This document shows positions 7,039 through 8,245 of a stretch of 8,245 bases of DNA, piece by piece (position 1 is the stretch's first letter; every line of letters begins with the position of its first letter). The DNA is from Ktedonobacterales bacterium. GTDB lineage: Bacteria; Chloroflexota; Ktedonobacteria; Ktedonobacterales; JACDGC01. The stretch lies in assembly GCA_013815535.1 (NCBI GenBank), contig JACDGC010000136.1:1-8245 (forward strand). The letters run 5' to 3'. Position numbers and translations under genes: made by a program. The notes under the pieces are model-generated. The model made no database searches and was not told where the DNA came from. It saw only the letters and a list, made by a program, of their open reading frames with translations.

Positions 7039-7043
7039 ATGTC

Positions 7044-7571
7044 ATGGACGTGGTTGCACCACATCAAACTGCCCCGAAGAAACAGAAACTACAAACAAAT
7101 AGCCTTTATATGGCAAACGATCCCTTCGATGAGCTCGAAGCTCAACTCTCGTATTATACCAAGCAATGCGAGTTTCACGCTGAGCAGTATCGTCGCTATG
7201 CGCAACGGTATCAGGAACTGGAAGCGACATTGCTCACCATGCGGCCCGCCAAAGTTCCGCGACCGCGCCGCATCGAAGTGGACGACATTCCCACGGATGT
7301 CAGCGATCATCAATGGGAGCGGGTGGCGGCGCTGCTGCATGTGGCCCCACACACGGGCCGACCACTGGCCGACCCACGGCGCGTGTTGAACGGCATCCTC
7401 TACGTCCTGTTGCACCAGTGCGCATGGAGCAAGCTGCCAAAACGCTATGGCAGCCACATCACCTGTTGGCGTCGCCTGCTGCATTGGCAAGAGAGCGGCG
7501 TGTGGCGGCATATCGTGCAAGTGCTGGATGTCCCTGAATTGCTCAAAGGCTCGGCACCCACCCTGCGCTAA
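7044..7571 (+). CDS. Stand-alone IS5-type DUF4096 domain protein with an N-terminal coiled coil
   Basis: Protein of 175 residues. About 1-26 are basic and probably disordered (TAPKKQKLQT). About 27-66 are a likely coiled coil (DPFDELEAQL to QELEATLLTM). About 86-161 match DUF4096, the helix-turn-helix-like N-terminal part of IS5-group transposases: VSDHQWERVAALL, TGRPLADPRRVLNGILYVLL, CAWSKLPKRYGS and WRRLLHWQESGVWRHI. The DDE nuclease part is absent, and no second frame (orfB) follows because the next gene's terminator begins at the stop codon. The protein may therefore bind DNA or an end sequence but cannot transpose by itself. It could be an insertion-sequence remnant or a domesticated DNA-binding protein. 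The intact frame, good ribosome binding site and added coiled coil favour a functional gene, but this is inference. No terminal inverted repeats were seen. The 148 nt upstream show no convincing promoter. Confidence 0.8.
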   Translation: MDVVAPHQTAPKKQKLQTNSLYMANDPFDELEAQLSYYTKQCEFHAEQYRRYAQRYQELEATLLTMRPAKVPRPRRIEVDDIPTDVSDHQWERVAALLHVAPHTGRPLADPRRVLNGILYVLLHQCAWSKLPKRYGSHITCWRRLLHWQESGVWRHIVQVLDVPELLKGSAPTLR

Positions 7572-7607
7572 AAAAAGCGCAGCGCATGGAATATCCATGC
7601 ACTGCGC
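7570..7607 (-). terminator. Strong intrinsic terminator of the zinc-ribbon gene
   Basis: Read on the minus strand, GCGCAG-T-GCATGGA (7607-7594), loop TAT, and TCCATGC-G-CTGCGC (7590-7577) form a 14-bp stem with one U-G wobble, followed at once by seven T (7576-7570). It starts 28 nt after the minus-strand stop at 7636. In plus-strand RNA the wobble becomes a C-A mismatch and no U-tract follows the hairpin, so it acts in one direction. Confidence 0.92.
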
Positions 7608-7635
7608 AACAACGCCTTGCCACAGCGGTCCAGCG

Positions 7636-8079
7636 CTAGTTGCTGTTCTGCAACGTTTCGAGCAAGGCCGCATTGGCTTTGTCGATGCGACGCCCGCGAT
7701 TATAGCTAATCACCGCCCACACCCCTAGGACGAGCGCGATGCCGCCAAAGAAAATCAAGTAGCCATTGCCCGGAATCCACCCCTGATCGCCAGCACTAGG
7801 GTTCGAGCCAAGGTAGGCAGGCGACCCGGTGTTGATGTAGGAATCGGGTGAGCCATAGATCCAGGCTGAGGCATTGCTATAGGATGCCAACCAATACATC
7901 GCGATGCCCAGCACCAGCATGAAAAGCGACAACCCCGTCAAAATCAGTGCCCACCCCGAATAGCTGCGCCCACCGCCGCCGGGCAGCACCGGGGGATATG
8001 GCGGCTGCTCGCGGTGGCAATTGGGGCACACCTTGGTGATGCTGAGGAGCGGCGCACCACAATATTCACAATGATTCAT
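7636..8079 (-). CDS. Zinc-ribbon membrane protein with two transmembrane helices
   Basis: Small membrane protein of 147 residues and unknown function. Residues 4-21 form a CxxC-x10-CxxC zinc ribbon (Cys4, 7, 18, 21; CEYCG and CPNCH). A Pro/Gly-rich hinge (about 24-37) follows, then helix 1 (about 41-67) and a 37-residue loop rich in Ser, Gly, Tyr and Asn. Helix 2 spans about 105-126, followed by a basic C-terminal tail (NRGRRIDKANAALLETLQ). The ribbon and tail should be cytoplasmic and the loop outside. The ATG at 8079 is chosen so that the ribbon starts at once; GGAGG at 8092-8096 lies 12 nt upstream. An in-frame TTG at 8088 is only 3 nt from that site and would add three residues. The gene has an extended -10 promoter candidate at 8114-8122 and a strong terminator, so it is probably transcribed alone. 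Zinc binding is inferred from the cysteines. Confidence 0.85.
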   Translation of the reverse strand: MNHCEYCGAPLLSITKVCPNCHREQPPYPPVLPGGGGRSYSGWALILTGLSLFMLVLGIAMYWLASYSNASAWIYGSPDSYINTGSPAYLGSNPSAGDQGWIPGNGYLIFFGGIALVLGVWAVISYNRGRRIDKANAALLETLQNSN

Positions 8080-8113
8080 CTGAGCCAAAGACCTCCCTCA
8101 CGCTTTCCTTACT

Positions 8114-8122
8114 ACTATAACA
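8114..8122 (-). promoter_or_regulatory. Candidate extended -10 promoter for the zinc-ribbon gene
   Basis: On the minus strand this is TGT-TATAGT, an extended -10 with five of six -10 matches. TGGTGG sits 17 bp upstream as a poor -35. The start would be near 8107, giving a leader of about 28 nt that contains GGAGG. It lies between the stop of the upstream partial gene (8159) and the zinc-ribbon start. Confidence 0.5.
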
Positions 8123-8158
8123 TGCGCGGTTTCCATCCACCAGACATTCACCGAAACT

Positions 8159-8245
8159 TTAACCTGGCAGTGGGTCACCCAATGCTGTTTGCACCAAGGC
8201 AATGATATGAGGTGGCACGATCTCCCCCAGCGCGGCCCGCGCGAC
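8159..8245 (-). CDS. C-terminal end of an unidentified protein (partial at right edge)
   Basis: One minus-strand frame is open from the window edge for 28 codons to a TAA at 8161-8159. It begins VARAALGEIVPPHIIALVQ and ends ALGDPLPG. The composition (Ala, Leu, Ile, Val, Gly, few Cys or Trp) looks like a normal protein end, whereas another open frame on this strand gives an implausible Trp/Cys-rich product. The zinc-ribbon gene's candidate promoter follows directly. The piece is too short to assign a family, and even its being coding is only moderately sure. Confidence 0.5.
   Translation of the reverse strand, partial: VARAALGEIVPPHIIALVQTALGDPLPG

Noticed and set aside
7565..7607. A-tract followed by a hairpin at the end of the DUF4096 gene, resembling the programmed frameshift signal of two-frame IS5 elements.
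   Set aside because: The TAA stop is read before the A-tract could act as a slippery site, no orfB follows, and the structure is fully explained as the minus-strand terminator.
6896..7635. A complete insertion sequence around the DUF4096 gene.
   Set aside because: No matching terminal inverted repeats, target duplication or DDE domain could be seen by eye in the flanks.
8014..8205. Plus-strand 63-codon frame at the right end.
   Set aside because: It crosses the zinc-ribbon start and its promoter region, lacks a ribosome binding site, and has no recognisable features.

Overview
The window is GC-rich chromosomal DNA with densely packed genes on both strands. It fits a member of the Chloroflexota. 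The best hint is the secreted lytic-transglycosylase-like protein, whose membrane anchor and catalytic domain are joined by a Pro/Thr/Ala linker of PTAT-type repeats, common in exported proteins of that phylum. A lone DUF4096 protein and an ArsR-DUF2087 regulator also fit. This placement is inferred from gene style, not from a marker gene.

Layout. 1-2025 (+): the 3' part of a GH31 alpha-glucosidase gene whose start lies off the left edge. 2179-2583 (+): a 134-residue unknown protein with one C-terminal membrane helix. 2592-5018 (-): mutS2, complete with its Smr domain, convergent with the previous gene and 8 nt away. 5195-6163 (-): the lytic-transglycosylase-like protein. 6329-6895 (+): an ArsR-type regulator fused to DUF2087, divergent from the transglycosylase gene. 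7044-7571 (+): a stand-alone IS5-type DUF4096 domain behind a coiled coil, with no catalytic transposase part. 7636-8079 (-): a zinc-ribbon protein with two membrane helices and a strong intrinsic terminator. 8159-8245 (-): the last 28 codons of a gene running off the right edge.

Regulation. The 165-bp divergent region 6164-6328 is the clearest control region. It holds a near-consensus promoter for the transglycosylase gene (TTGACA-17-TACAAT, minus strand) and one for the arsR-like gene (TTGACG-17-TATCAT, plus strand). A perfect 12-4-12 inverted repeat covers the -10 of the arsR-like promoter, so autorepression is likely. Three other genes (the 134-residue gene, mutS2 and the zinc-ribbon gene) have TGn-TATA(C/G)T extended -10 candidates without a good -35.

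No gap between genes exceeds about 180 bp. The stretch 6896-7033, after the arsR-like gene, holds no RNA gene, strong terminator or convincing promoter that I can see. I see no rRNA, tRNA, CRISPR array, complete insertion sequence or defence cluster. The genes look like independent transcription units, not one pathway. I do not find a convincing new multi-gene system. The best leads are the ArsR-DUF2087 operator and the orphan coiled-coil/DUF4096 protein.
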